In this document: piece after piece, positions 5,672 through 6,226 of the stretch
How the letters are laid out: the number at the start of each line of letters is the position of its first letter
Numbering within the stretch: position 1 is the first letter of the stretch
NCBI GenBank assembly: GCA_007050895.1
Contig: SMYP01000176.1
Coordinates: 1 to 6,226, forward strand
Length of the DNA: 6,226 bases
Direction: 5' to 3'
From: Candidatus Bathyarchaeota archaeon
GTDB lineage: Archaea > Thermoproteota > Bathyarchaeia > Bathyarchaeales > UBA233
Notes under the pieces: generated by a model
Seen by the model: the letters and a program-made list of their open reading frames with translations, nothing else
The model's database searches: none
What the model was told of the DNA's origin: nothing
Translations under genes and position numbers: made by a program

Positions 5672-6226
5672 ATGCAAGTATGGCAAAAACTGCTGATAGT
5701 AGCAGCATTAGCAACTATAGTTGTGATCGCAAGCACATTAGTGTATTTCAACTACTTCTCAAAACGCAGACTTTTCATTTCCACAACTACTAGCTTATAC
5801 GATACTGGCTTACTAGACGTGATAGAAGCGGACTATGAAGCAACCCACAACGTTGACCTCAACATACTAGCAGTAGGAACAGGTGTAGCCATACAGCACG
5901 CTCAGAACGGCGACGCTGACATCGTCCTAGTTCACTCACCATCAGTTGAACAAAGCTTTCTCAAAGACGACTACGGAGTAAATCGGAAAATAATCGCCTA
6001 CAACTTCTTTACAATAGTAGGCCCAGCAGATGATCCAGCGCAGATCTCAGGAAAAACAGCAACCGAAGCCTTATTCAACATAGTACAGTATGGACAAAAC
6101 ATGCCCGACGAGTCAGGCGCAACTCAAATCTGGGTTTCTAGAGGCGACAACTCGGGTACAAACTCCAAAGAAAAAAGCCTCTGGACCGCTGCGGGCTACG
6201 ACTATACAGAGCTTTCAGAGGAAGTT
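5672..6226 (+). CDS. tupA: Tungstate ABC transporter substrate-binding protein (TupA family), 3' end beyond window
   Basis: The frame is open from the ATG at 5672 to the window end, 185 residues, roughly the first two thirds of the family. Family signatures are in order: ISTTTSLYDTGLLD (36-49) with the TTTS oxyanion-binding segment, VGTGVAI (68-74), NGDADIVLVHSP (79-90), YGVNRK, FFTIVGPADDP (112-122) and VSRGDNSGTNSKEK (155-168). This is the pattern of TupA-type periplasmic tungstate binders rather than of ModA or WtpA. Residues 6-28 form one hydrophobic segment followed by KRR. No lipobox cysteine is visible, so the protein is probably anchored outside the cell by an uncleaved N-terminal helix. 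A weak GGTG lies at 5660-5663. Permease and ATPase genes would be expected next but are outside the window. Choice between tungstate and molybdate rests on family resemblance only. Confidence 0.9.
   Translation, partial: MQVWQKLLIVAALATIVVIASTLVYFNYFSKRRLFISTTTSLYDTGLLDVIEADYEATHNVDLNILAVGTGVAIQHAQNGDADIVLVHSPSVEQSFLKDDYGVNRKIIAYNFFTIVGPADDPAQISGKTATEALFNIVQYGQNMPDESGATQIWVSRGDNSGTNSKEKSLWTAAGYDYTELSEEV

Noticed and set aside
5512..5751. Minus-strand 79-codon ORF across the modE/tupA intergenic region
   Set aside because: It overlaps modE in another frame and the start of tupA, and has no recognisable family.

Overview
The window looks archaeal. One protein ends in a complete archaeal/eukaryotic RNA polymerase subunit H (Rpb5) domain. 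Several genes are preceded by TATA-like boxes at archaeal spacing, a small PRC-barrel protein is present, and GAGGTG/AGGTGA-type ribosome binding sites occur. Class III (oxygen-sensitive) ribonucleotide reductase and tungstate uptake point to an anaerobe. A Bathyarchaeia-like or other Thermoproteota lineage is my best guess, but it is an impression and not demonstrated.

Layout. Positions 1 to about 410 are AT-rich with no supportable gene. From 415 to 3766 there is a tight plus-strand operon: promoter, a near-perfect NrdR-box palindrome, nrdR, nrdD and nrdG. nrdR overlaps nrdD by 4 bp, and 13 bp separate nrdD from nrdG. This is a self-contained module for anaerobic dNTP synthesis: catalytic glycyl-radical subunit, radical-SAM activase and the nucleotide-sensing repressor of the same operon. 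A hairpin plus T-run, a doubtful 23-codon ORF and a second hairpin follow. Next is a minus-strand PRC-barrel protein with a TTG start.

From 4433 to 5020 there is a 195-residue Rpb5/RpoH. Its last ~71 residues are the ordinary archaeal subunit H. It also carries a ~110-residue N-terminal extension that resembles the N-terminal jaw domain of eukaryotic RPB5 and the Mrr-like restriction-endonuclease fold. It is not followed by rpoB. This is the most interesting object in the window.

The right end is a metal-oxyanion module. A minus-strand ModE-type regulator (winged HTH plus a single Mop/TOBE domain) diverges from a tungstate-binding protein of the TupA family, which is cut by the window end. 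The ~75 bp between them holds a TATA box readable in both directions and a 22-bp dyad placed over the expected tupA start site, which suggests ModE-type control of oxyanion uptake.
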